In this document: positions 1 to 5,980 of the stretch, in pieces
How the letters are laid out: each line of letters begins with the position of its first letter
Numbering within the stretch: the first letter of the stretch is position 1
NCBI GenBank assembly: GCA_929200485.1
Contig: CAKMZU010000032.1
Span: forward strand, 1-10,900
Reading direction: 5' to 3'
Source of the DNA: an uncultured Gammaproteobacteria bacterium
GTDB taxonomy: Bacteria; Pseudomonadota; Gammaproteobacteria; Pseudomonadales; DT-91
DNA: 10,900 nucleotides
Made by a program: the position numbers and the translations under genes
The notes under the pieces: model-generated
Seen by the model: the letters and a program-made list of their open reading frames with translations, nothing else
Told to the model about the DNA's origin: nothing
Database searches by the model: none

Positions 1-1
1 T

Positions 2-100
2 AACATTAACGGCAACCTTCGCCTGACTGAAAACCTTGAAATTCAGCGCAGAATCTCAAAATCAATTATTAGAGGTACCCTAAAGCCATTTTTTCATTAA
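2..100 (+). CDS. 3' end of an unidentified gene (partial)
   Basis: The second plus-strand frame is open from the window edge to a TAA at 98-100, giving 32 C-terminal residues. The composition looks protein-like: basic and amphipathic, with Arg, Lys and Ile/Leu alternating and an end in KPFFH. A weak hairpin followed by a T-rich run lies just downstream (105-131), as expected at the end of a transcription unit. No domain can be recognised from so short a tail. A chance open frame of this length is possible, so the call rests on composition and on the downstream terminator-like element. Confidence 0.4.
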   Translation, partial: NINGNLRLTENLEIQRRISKSIIRGTLKPFFH

Positions 101-104
101 CACC

Positions 105-131
105 TTGTGTATTGATGCACAAATTATTTTT
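105..131 (+). terminator. weak intrinsic terminator after the partial gene
   Basis: TTGTG (105-109) pairs with CACAA (118-122) around an 8-base loop, with a possible extra T-G pair. The T-rich run ATTATTTTT follows at 123-131. The stem is only 5-6 bp and AT-rich, so this is a modest candidate. Confidence 0.3.
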
Positions 132-179
132 ACGCCATAACCTATACGACCTTATCATCACATGCTTTGAGGTGCATCG

Positions 180-722
180 TTAATCATCAGTATGTATTTC
201 TGTACTAATAAGTTTAGGGAGTTGTACTAGTTTATCTATGTTTGCTTTACCGTCTATGTGAGGAGCGTTTGTTGAATCGATTGAGTTTAAGACATTAACT
301 AGGCTTTGTTCCAGAGCGGATTGAATAATTCCACGAACTGGCATTTCAAGTAATTTTTGGTTTTGAGGATCTTTCATACACTTAGAATCAAAGAAAACTT
401 CAGGATAAACTTGGTTGAACGATTGTAAGTAAATAAAGTTTTCATCATTAGCGTATCTAACTTTAGGTGATGGCTCCGGGTAATTAATGAATTTAGTTAG
501 AACAACGGCGAATACCTTACTATCAGAAATTTTTTGAATTTCTGGTAATTCTTGTGTTTTGGGCACCTCTTGGATTTCCAGATAGAGCTTTAAGTACTCA
601 TAAGGGTTATCGGAGCCTGCTTGGAGGATGTTTTTGCCCCATTGAGCTCCGACAATTTTATATTCCGAAAAAGCTGGCAAGCATAATATACAAAGAAAAA
701 TCAATAACACTTTAATTTTCAT
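180..722 (-). CDS. secreted protein of unknown family (180 aa)
   Basis: I do not recognise this protein. Residues 1-19 form a classic Sec signal peptide: MKIK, then a Leu/Ile/Cys-rich hydrophobic core, then a likely cleavage after AFS before EYK. The mature part is about 161 residues, soluble-looking and with no further membrane segment. It is rich in Glu, Lys, Pro and Asn, with a Glu/Pro-rich stretch near residues 50-63 and one mature Cys near residue 115. The ATG at 722 is supported by AGGTG about five bases upstream. It therefore probably acts in the periplasm or outside the cell. It stands alone on the minus strand, with a partial plus-strand gene on one side and a long gene-free stretch on the other, so context gives no hint of its job. 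Confidence 0.72.
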   Translation of the reverse strand: MKIKVLLIFLCILCLPAFSEYKIVGAQWGKNILQAGSDNPYEYLKLYLEIQEVPKTQELPEIQKISDSKVFAVVLTKFINYPEPSPKVRYANDENFIYLQSFNQVYPEVFFDSKCMKDPQNQKLLEMPVRGIIQSALEQSLVNVLNSIDSTNAPHIDGKANIDKLVQLPKLISTEIHTDD

Positions 723-1413
723 AACACCTGAATAGACAAAAGATCGTGTTGTTTACTGATAGTGAAGTTTGATATTGGTTCAATAAATTATTGGCGTGAT
801 GTTTCCAGATTGCTCTCTGTCAGGTGAGTTATAGAAACATGTACTCAAGTTGTCAATGAACAGGAAACTAATGCTGGCAAGAGAAGGATAAATTATAAAA
901 ACTGAAAGTTTTCGACAGGATCTTCCTCAGGTTATGCTTCCAGCCATATTTCTTTAATTACTTCTTGTATACGATTTTCTGATAGTCACTCATTTGACTA
1001 ATCCTACTGACCTCTTACGATGAAAGGGCTTTCGAAAAGAAAGGAAATGCCCTAATCACTACTTAATTTTTACTTTTTGTATGAAGTGATGATAAAAACT
1101 CTCTTTTCTGAATGTGAGGGATTAAAGCTTAAACCTAAAAAAAGCAGTTGAAAACAACAACTCTTCTGGAGTGCATATGAGCCAAAGACTTTGGCGAATA
1201 GCAGTGTTCACCAAAAGGGTGAGTGCTTCTATTATCTTGATCACCTTTAAAAACAGGCACTATAGAGATTTTTTGAGTTTTAACTGCTGAATTTAGGTTA
1301 AAGAATTCGCCAGCTAAAATAGTAGTTTCTTATTTTTGTCTGAATGTATTTGTATACGGGTTTGTATGCCACCTACGTTAGAAAATTGAATGTAAACGTA
1401 AGTAGTTGAAAGG
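723..1413. other. gene-free stretch of about 690 bp
   Basis: No open frame here looks like a real gene on either strand, and I see no RNA gene. The left end holds the upstream region of the 180-aa secreted protein gene. One imperfect hairpin lies near 1026-1053 (GGGC-TTTC against GAAA-TGCCC, one base bulged), without a T-run. The remainder is AT-rich and unstructured to the eye. It could be a decayed accessory region. Confidence 0.5.
756..783 (-). promoter_or_regulatory. possible sigma70 promoter of the 180-aa secreted protein gene
   Basis: On the minus strand TTGAAC (778-783) lies 16 bases from TATCAG (756-761), each matching four of six consensus bases. The -35 box sits inside the small palindrome TATTG-GTT-CAATA (773-785), which could be an operator. 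Matches are weak and spacing is one base short, so this is only a candidate. Confidence 0.25.
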
Positions 1414-1552
1414 CCATCCTTATGGAAAAAGGATGGTAGCAAGGGGCGGATGAAGCATAAAACCCTATGGGGTTTTATGACCCCTTCGGGGCTTCGCAGG
1501 CAAGCTGCTCGTTTCAAATAGCTGTTCGCTATTTGTCGAACCGAGGCGGTTC
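1414..1552. other. dense non-coding run of hairpins downstream of tRNA-Met
   Basis: Successive inverted repeats are visible: 1414-1421 with 1429-1436 (8 bp); 1456-1465 with 1470-1479 (perfect 10 bp, loop TATG); a small C-TTCG-G hairpin at 1482-1491; 1515-1522 with 1528-1535 (perfect 8 bp); and 1538-1543 with 1547-1552 (perfect 6 bp, loop AGG). GAAG at 1452-1455 can pair with CTTC at 1492-1495, closing the second and third hairpins into a branched structure. A minus-strand frame is open through the zone, but it runs through the hairpins and the tRNA-end copy and does not look like a protein. The zone may be a structured RNA, a repetitive element, or the remains of a small mobile unit. I do not recognise it as a known family. 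Confidence 0.6.
1434..1451 (-). repeat. 18-bp copy of the tRNA-Met 3' end (distal direct repeat)
   Basis: These 18 bases are identical to 1614-1631, the 3' end of the tRNA-Met gene: the last part of the T arm, the 3' acceptor strand and CCA. The two copies are direct repeats offset by exactly 180 bp. Identity stops precisely at the CCA on one side and just beyond the acceptor/T-arm boundary on the other. This is what an attachment-site duplication by a tRNA-targeting integrase looks like. A remnant of a deleted second tRNA-Met copy would look the same. Confidence 0.6.
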
Positions 1553-1574
1553 TCATCAACACCCCTTTTACACA

Positions 1575-1613
1575 GATATAAAAAAACCCGCACAAGGCAG
1601 GCTCTTTTATATC
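1575..1613 (-). terminator. terminator of tRNA-Met (hairpin with T7, possibly bidirectional)
   Basis: Directly after the encoded CCA, the minus strand reads CCTGC - CTTGT - GCGGG followed by TTTTTTT, a usual tRNA terminator layout. An outer pairing GATATAAAA with TTTTATATC encloses it, so the whole 39 bases can fold back. The plus strand also gives a stem followed by CTCTTTTAT, so it may work in both directions. Confidence 0.75.
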
Positions 1614-1690
1614 TGGTAGCAAGGGGCGGATTCGAACCGCCGACCCCATCATTATGAGTGATGTGCTCTAACCAACTGAGCTACCTTGCC
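1614..1690 (-). tRNA. tRNA-Met (CAT), elongator type
   Basis: The gene is 77 bases with encoded CCA. The acceptor strands are GGCAAGG and CCTTGCT, with discriminator A; position 1-72 is a G-T pair. The D arm carries AGCTCAGTTGGTTAGAGC. The anticodon stem-loop ATCACTCATAATGAT has anticodon CAT. The T arm has GGCGG-TTCGAAT-CCGCC. The anticodon arm and variable loop match the gammaproteobacterial elongator tRNA-Met, not the initiator (no three G-C pairs in the anticodon stem) and not tRNA-Ile(CAT). It has its own promoter and terminator. Its last 18 bases are repeated 180 bp downstream. Confidence 0.95.
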
Positions 1691-1705
1691 AAATTCAGGA
1701 TGCGA

Positions 1706-1734
1706 ATTCTGCCCGTTATTCTTGTTTCTGTCAA
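1706..1734 (-). promoter_or_regulatory. sigma70 promoter of tRNA-Met
   Basis: On the minus strand a perfect TTGACA (1729-1734) is followed after 17 bases by CAGAAT (1706-1711), four of six matches. Transcription would start about ten bases before the tRNA, giving a very short leader. Confidence 0.8.
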
Positions 1735-1739
1735 GGATT

Positions 1740-2063
1740 CTATAGGGGTAATTTATCCTTAACGCGTTCAGAAATCTTTTTTGTTCCGGCTGCTGTGGGC
1801 TCAGGTATGGAGTATCCTTTGCGATCTCCATCACCAAAGTCAGATAAGTCAATTAAATGATCAATTGCTGAGTATTGAACGGTCTTACATACAGCGGCTT
1901 TCATTGTTTTATGGGTTACCATCAGTGCCTCAAATACAAACCAGTTGTGACCCGCCATCTCAGGTGTTGGCCTATGAGGATAGATAAGGCCGACACTCAA
2001 ATAATTTTTCCAGTTAGTCATATAAACGATGTGGTGGGTAATTGAATTAACCCAATCAGCCAA
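1740..2063 (-). pseudogene. doubtful ORF, possibly the remnant of a small gene (up to 107 aa)
   Basis: The frame is open between an in-frame TAA just upstream and a TAG at 1740-1742. The longest version must start at a TTG; the first ATG is at 2021 (codon 15), and neither is preceded by a Shine-Dalgarno sequence. The translation nevertheless looks protein-like, with several Trp, His and Asp residues and a charged C-terminal tail. I recognise no family. It ends five bases before the tRNA-Met promoter. Lack of a usable start suggests a decayed or truncated gene, or a chance open frame. The shorter ORF on the opposite strand is less protein-like. Confidence 0.3.
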
Positions 2064-2206
2064 AAAAACAATAGAAAATTAGGAATACAATAGTAAGAAT
2101 ACATTTTGTCTCAGTTGGCGGGATACACATGCTTCTGAGTGGTTAGTGATGTAAAAGTTCTATGAATCCTGTGCCTTTAAATAGACATAATATGCGAATA
2201 TAGTTG

Positions 2207-2235
2207 TTGAATGAGGCTTGCTGGTGAGATAGATT
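2207..2235 (+). promoter_or_regulatory. possible promoter of the asparaginase gene
   Basis: TTGAAT (2207-2212) and TAGATT (2230-2235) are 17 bases apart, each with four of six consensus bases. A better -10 match, CATAAT at 2186-2191, has no credible -35 box at the right distance. Neither choice is strong. The rest of 2064-2267 shows nothing else I can support. Confidence 0.3.
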
Positions 2236-2267
2236 TTACCCATTTTCATCTAAGTGAGGCGGTTTGA

Positions 2268-3326
2268 ATGAAACGACCATTAACACTCTTTCAATTTATA
2301 TTGATGGTAAATCTAGCGTTTGTAGCGATAGAGGTGCCTGCTCAAAGCTTGCCAACAGTGGTTGTGGTGACCACTGGTGGCACGATTGCAGAAAAAATCG
2401 ACCCAGCAACAGGGGCCGCTGTGCCTGCAGTCTCGGGGAAAGATTTGATAAGTGCTGTGCCTGGGCTTGAGAAAATTGCCAATATTCGAACGGTTGAATA
2501 TTCAAATATAGATAGCTCCCACATGACACCGCAGATGTGGGTGGGGCTAAGCAAAAAAGTCGATGAGGTGCTAAAAGATCCTAAAGTCAAAGGTGTTGTC
2601 ATCACTCATGGTACAGATACGATAGCTGAAGGAGCCTATTTTCTTGATCTCACCTTAAAAAGTAAAAAACCTGTGGTCTTTGTCGGCGCTATGCGAAATG
2701 CATCCGATGTATCTCCCGATGGTCCGGCAAATATTCTAGATGCAGTCACGCAGGTTTGTTCTGATAAAGCCGCTGGCTGGGGGGTAACCGTCACAATGAA
2801 TCAATACATTAACGCAGCTAAAAGCGTCAGAAAAGTTCAAACCAGTAATGTTCAAGCCTTTAATTCCGGTGAAAAAGGGTATCTAGGTTACATTGCAGTG
2901 GGGAAGGTGGAAAAATTTAATGATCGGCCGGCAGGAATAAAACTCCCCATACCCAAAGAATTACCAAAAGTCATATTGATAAAAACCTTTGCAGGTGATG
3001 ATGGGGCATTGGTTAAGTTTGCTGCTGACCAAGATGCTAAGGGTATTGTTATTGAAGGTGTTGGTGCGGGTAATGTTAACCCTCAAGTAGCGGATGCCAT
3101 TAAATATGCATTGGATAAAGATGTCGTCGTTGTGTTATCCACCCGCGTTTATAACGGCGATGTATTGCCTGTTTACGGCGTGAAAGGTGGTGGCGCTTCT
3201 TTGGTTAAACAGGGGGTGATATTGGGAGGTAATATTCCAGCGGCTAAAGATCGATTGCTATTGATGTTAGCTATCCCGCAGGCTCGCGGAAATCATGATC
3301 AATTACAGCAATGGTTTGATAGCTGA
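2268..3326 (+). CDS. asparaginase-family amidohydrolase with signal peptide (type II-like L-asparaginase)
   Basis: The 352-aa product belongs to the asparaginase/glutaminase family, which hydrolyses L-asparagine (sometimes glutamine) to the acid and ammonia. A Sec signal peptide (MKR, hydrophobic core, likely cleavage after AQS at residue 27) places it in the periplasm. Visible catalytic elements are TTGGTIA (35-41; nucleophile Thr39), HGTDT (114-118; Thr116 and Asp117) and Lys189, in the position of the catalytic Lys of E. coli AnsB. Length and end-to-end similarity fit type II enzymes. Two AnsB residues have no obvious counterpart: the active-site-loop Tyr25 and the C-terminal Glu283; here the C-terminal segment reads VYGVKGGG (302-309). 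It may thus belong to a different subfamily, and the substrate is uncertain. The ATG at 2268 follows GTGAGG by eight bases. The gene converges with ychF. Confidence 0.9.
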   Translation: MKRPLTLFQFILMVNLAFVAIEVPAQSLPTVVVVTTGGTIAEKIDPATGAAVPAVSGKDLISAVPGLEKIANIRTVEYSNIDSSHMTPQMWVGLSKKVDEVLKDPKVKGVVITHGTDTIAEGAYFLDLTLKSKKPVVFVGAMRNASDVSPDGPANILDAVTQVCSDKAAGWGVTVTMNQYINAAKSVRKVQTSNVQAFNSGEKGYLGYIAVGKVEKFNDRPAGIKLPIPKELPKVILIKTFAGDDGALVKFAADQDAKGIVIEGVGAGNVNPQVADAIKYALDKDVVVVLSTRVYNGDVLPVYGVKGGGASLVKQGVILGGNIPAAKDRLLLMLAIPQARGNHDQLQQWFDS

Positions 3327-3328
3327 TA

Positions 3329-3350
3329 TAAGTGGCTTTATTGCCACTTA
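3329..3350. terminator. hairpin between convergent asparaginase gene and ychF
   Basis: TAAGTGGC (3329-3336) and GCCACTTA (3343-3350) form a perfect 8-bp stem with loop TTTATT, three bases after the asparaginase stop and 11 before the ychF stop. Neither side has a good T-run, so it is a weak bidirectional terminator or a transcript-end stabilising hairpin. Confidence 0.5.
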
Positions 3351-3361
3351 ATACTCACTGA

Positions 3362-4453
3362 TTAAACATTGAAACGGAAATGAACCACATCACCGTCTTG
3401 CACGATGTAATCTTTGCCTTCCAAGCGCCATTTGCCAGCATCTTTAGCGCCAGATTCGCCTTTGTTTTCAATGTAGTCATCGTATCCAATGACTTCTGCA
3501 CGGATAAAGCCTTTTTGGAAATCAGTATGGATGACGCCTGCCGCTTCGGGAGCTGTAGAGCCGGCCTTATAAGTCCACGCACGTAATTCTTTTGGGCCTG
3601 CGGTAAAGTAAGTTTTAAGGCCTAAAAGCTGGTAGCCTGCGCGTATAACGCGATCAAGGCCTGCTTCTTCCATGCCCAGGTCAGCTAGAAATTCGAGCTT
3701 TTCTTCATCGTCAAGTTCAGCAATCTCGGCTTCTAATTTGTTGCAAATAACGACAACTTCAGCATTTTCATCGGCAGCGATGCCTTTGACGACGTCTAGG
3801 TGAGGGTTGTTTTCAAAGCCATCTTCATCAACGTTAGCAATATAAAGCGTTGGCTTAACGGTTAACAAATGTAGTTGTTTTGATAGCTGTTTTTCATCAT
3901 CCGAAAGGGGTAGCGAGCGAACCGGTTTACCCTCATTTAAATGGGGTTGAAGCTTTTCAAGTAACGCCTTCATGGCGATAGCTTCTTTATCGCCGCTTTT
4001 AGCGGTGCGAGTATATTTTTGTAGTTGTTTTTCCACGGAATCCAGATCAGCAAGCGCTAATTCTGTATTGATAATATCAATATCCTCGGCAGGATCGATT
4101 TTCGCTGCAACGTGGATGACGTTATCATCTTCAAAGCAACGAACAACATGGGCAATCGCATCGGTTTCTCGAATGTTCGCAAGAAATTGGTTGCCCAGAC
4201 CTTCACCCTGAGATGCACCTTTCACCAAACCTGCAATGTCAACAAATTCCATGGTGGTGTGAATCATCTTCTCGGATTGCACAATATCCTGCAAGGCCTG
4301 AAGTCTGGGATCAGGGATATTAACAATGCCTGCATTGGGTTCAATGGTGCAAAACGGAAAGTTTTCAGCATCAATGCCTGCTTTTGTCAGGGCGTTAAAT
4401 AAGGTTGATTTGCCGACATTGGGAAGGCCTACGATGCCACAATTAATGGCCAT
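3362..4453 (-). CDS. ychF: ribosome-binding ATPase YchF (OLA1 family)
   Basis: The 363-aa protein is full length for YchF, a cytoplasmic Obg-related P-loop NTPase that binds ribosomes and is linked to translation and stress responses. Visible motifs: G1 GLPNVGKST (9-17), G3 DIAGL (72-76), and NVDE (207-210) in place of the usual NKxD, the change by which this family prefers ATP to GTP. A coiled helical insertion occupies roughly residues 125-200. The C-terminal TGS domain runs from about 279 to the end. The ATG is preceded by AAGGAT about seven bases upstream. It starts four bases after the pth stop, the usual pth-ychF pairing, and is the last gene of the rplY-pth-ychF unit. Confidence 0.97.
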   Translation of the reverse strand: MAINCGIVGLPNVGKSTLFNALTKAGIDAENFPFCTIEPNAGIVNIPDPRLQALQDIVQSEKMIHTTMEFVDIAGLVKGASQGEGLGNQFLANIRETDAIAHVVRCFEDDNVIHVAAKIDPAEDIDIINTELALADLDSVEKQLQKYTRTAKSGDKEAIAMKALLEKLQPHLNEGKPVRSLPLSDDEKQLSKQLHLLTVKPTLYIANVDEDGFENNPHLDVVKGIAADENAEVVVICNKLEAEIAELDDEEKLEFLADLGMEEAGLDRVIRAGYQLLGLKTYFTAGPKELRAWTYKAGSTAPEAAGVIHTDFQKGFIRAEVIGYDDYIENKGESGAKDAGKWRLEGKDYIVQDGDVVHFRFNV

Positions 4454-4457
4454 AAAG

Positions 4458-5042
4458 TTATCCTTTTAAGCTGTGCAAGTGATTCATGGCTTTTTGATGA
4501 TCAAAAGAAAGAATCTCTGGCAAGTAACGTATTGCCTCATCAATGACATCTATCATTTTGTCTTGATCGGCTTTTGGTGCTTTTTTTAATACGTAATTAG
4601 AAACGTCGCGAGCGTTGCCAGGGTGACCGATACCGATACGTAGACGGTGAAAATCTTTATTGCCTGCAAGGCGTGCGATGGTATCTCTCAGGCCATTATG
4701 TCCGCCATGACCGCCGCCTTGTTTTAAGCGGATGTTACCCGGGTCAATATCCAACTCGTCGTGAGCGACTAAAATATCTTTGGGAGGGATTTTATAAAAA
4801 TTAGCGAAAGCTGCAATGGATTGCCCGCTTTTATTCATAAATGTTGTGGGGATAAGCAGGTGGACTTCTTCGCCGTGAATTATCCCTTTGCCTGCTAAGC
4901 CAAAGAATTTCTTTTCAGGTTTTAACTGAATAGAGAAATCGTGAGCAATGGCTTCTATAAACCATTGGCCGGCATTATGTCTTGTCTTAACATAAGAAGG
5001 CCCCGGATTTCCGAGGCCTACCAATAAGCGAATATGGCTCAT
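4458..5042 (-). CDS. pth: peptidyl-tRNA hydrolase
   Basis: The 194-aa product is full length for bacterial Pth, which releases tRNA from peptidyl-tRNAs that drop off the ribosome. The signature residues are in place: the N-terminal VGLGNPG (8-14), catalytic His22 in TRHNAG, Asn70 in [13 protein letters not shown] at 94-98 with Asp95, and the glycine-rich [12 protein letters not shown] segment with Asn116. Each sits two positions later than in the E. coli enzyme. The start at 5042 is set by the conserved N-terminal beta strand; only a weak, distant AAGG lies upstream, so translational coupling to rplY (stop eight bases earlier) is likely. No separate promoter is visible. Confidence 0.97.
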   Translation of the reverse strand: MSHIRLLVGLGNPGPSYVKTRHNAGQWFIEAIAHDFSIQLKPEKKFFGLAGKGIIHGEEVHLLIPTTFMNKSGQSIAAFANFYKIPPKDILVAHDELDIDPGNIRLKQGGGHGGHNGLRDTIARLAGNKDFHRLRIGIGHPGNARDVSNYVLKKAPKADQDKMIDVIDEAIRYLPEILSFDHQKAMNHLHSLKG

Positions 5043-5050
5043 TCGATTGA

Positions 5051-5668
5051 TTAGCCTTCAGCAGCTTCTTCTTCATTCGCACTGCCACCGCGAGGTGCTT
5101 TAACTTGAGCAAGTGCAAGGTCATGCTTTGCGCCAAGCGCTAATTCTGATGAGCGAACACCTTCTGGGAACTTGATGTCAGAGATGTGAATGATTTGACC
5201 GACGACAGCGTCTTGCAGGTCAATTTCAAGATACTCAGGGATTTTAGATGGCGCACATTTGATTTTAACGAGTTTGGCGTCAAGCTGTAATGAACCGCCT
5301 TGCGTTTTAACGCCTTTACAAGTGGCAGTGTTAAGGTAGTGAATAGGGATGTTCATTTCAACTTCAATGGAGTCGTCCGCACGTTGGAAGTCAGCGTGTA
5401 AAACCAGGTCTTTAGCGGGGTGACGTTGAAGGGCTTTAATGATGACAGGCTCTTCTTTACCGTCAACTTCAAGAGAAATAATGGATGAGAAAAAGTTCTC
5501 GTGCTCTTGCGCTTTCCAAAGTTCTTTGTGCTCAATGGTGACTGACTGTGCATCGGTGTTGCTGCCATAGATCACAGCAGGGATGAAACCTGTGCGACGA
5601 AGGCGGCGGCTCGAACCTTTCCCTAAGTCACTGCGAGGGGCTGCTTGTAGTTTGATTTGTTCAGACAT
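5051..5668 (-). CDS. rplY: 50S ribosomal protein L25 (CTC-type, long form)
   Basis: The 205-aa protein has the two-domain CTC/TL5 form of L25: a 5S-rRNA-binding N-terminal domain (about 1-90) starting at KLQAAPRSDLGKGSSRRLRR, and a beta-rich C-terminal domain (about 95-190) containing VKTQGGSLQ. It ends in an acidic NEEEAAEG tail. E. coli L25 has only the first domain; the long form is common in other gammaproteobacteria. The ATG at 5668 is chosen because GGAGA lies nine bases upstream. An in-frame TTG at 5683 would put that ribosome binding site inside the gene, so the longer reading is rejected. It heads the rplY-pth-ychF operon and has its own strong promoter. Confidence 0.96.
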   Translation of the reverse strand: MSEQIKLQAAPRSDLGKGSSRRLRRTGFIPAVIYGSNTDAQSVTIEHKELWKAQEHENFFSSIISLEVDGKEEPVIIKALQRHPAKDLVLHADFQRADDSIEVEMNIPIHYLNTATCKGVKTQGGSLQLDAKLVKIKCAPSKIPEYLEIDLQDAVVGQIIHISDIKFPEGVRSSELALGAKHDLALAQVKAPRGGSANEEEAAEG

Positions 5669-5748
5669 TTTTATTGTCTCCAAGTTTAGATAATTTAACC
5701 CTGTTCAGACGTTCGACCCGAATGAGCAGGCAAATTTTTAGCCGACAC

Positions 5749-5777
5749 ATTTTAAAGACGAAGCCTCAGTAGGTCAA
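5749..5777 (-). promoter_or_regulatory. strong sigma70 promoter of rplY-pth-ychF
   Basis: On the minus strand TTGACC (5772-5777) and TAAAAT (5749-5754) each match five of six consensus bases, with the ideal 17-base spacer. Transcription should start near 5742, giving a leader of about 75 bases before the rplY ATG. Confidence 0.8.
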
Positions 5778-5830
5778 TCAGTTTCTGGTTAACTTTTCGT
5801 CGGCGCTTTAAAGAAGTTCTGAAGATTTAT

Positions 5831-5850
5831 GCAGGCTAACCCTGCTTTTT
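5831..5850 (+). terminator. orphan terminator-like hairpin upstream of the first inserted gene
   Basis: GCAGG (5831-5835) pairs with CCTGC (5841-5845) around CTAAC, followed by TTTTT (5846-5850). The orientation is plus strand, yet no plus-strand gene lies upstream before the convergent asparaginase gene 2.5 kb away. It may end a short leader or small RNA, act as an attenuator for the gene at 5981, or be fortuitous. The rest of 5669-5980 holds the rplY promoter and leader; I see no convincing promoter for the plus-strand gene. Confidence 0.45.
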
Positions 5851-5980
5851 GGTATCTTCTATCGATGCTGCAGTTAATTTATATCGAGTTAAAAAGTCGT
5901 CAGTTTACGCAACTAAACGCCTGTCGTTTTTTCTTAGTTTCAAAGAGCAGTTAATCGCGCGGTTGGTAATTGAGGATTTT

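Noticed and set aside
1414..1613. CRISPR array or integron attC site as explanation of the repeated hairpins
   Set aside because: The hairpins differ in sequence and spacing, so there is no repeat-spacer pattern, and no attC core-site motif or neighbouring integrase is visible.
1314..1652. 112-codon minus-strand open frame through the hairpin zone and tRNA 3' end
   Set aside because: It starts inside the tRNA gene, passes through the terminator, the hairpins and the tRNA-end copy, and has an Arg/Ser/Cys-rich translation typical of structured non-coding DNA.
1652..1852. 66-codon minus-strand open frame ending in VAQLVRAHHS
   Set aside because: The C-terminal part is the translation of the tRNA-Met 5' half, a common artefact, and the frame spans the tRNA promoter.
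5757..5813. GCCGAC/GTCGGC inverted pair and repeated TTTAAAG around the rplY promoter as an operator
   Set aside because: The 6-bp arms are more than 50 bases apart and the TTTAAAG copies are low-complexity; chance is an adequate explanation.
5849..5980. Longer start (TTG) for the first inserted gene adding 44 residues
   Set aside because: The TTG lies in the T-run of a terminator-like hairpin and has no ribosome binding site. The ATG at 5981 has GAGG at good spacing and begins a signal peptide.
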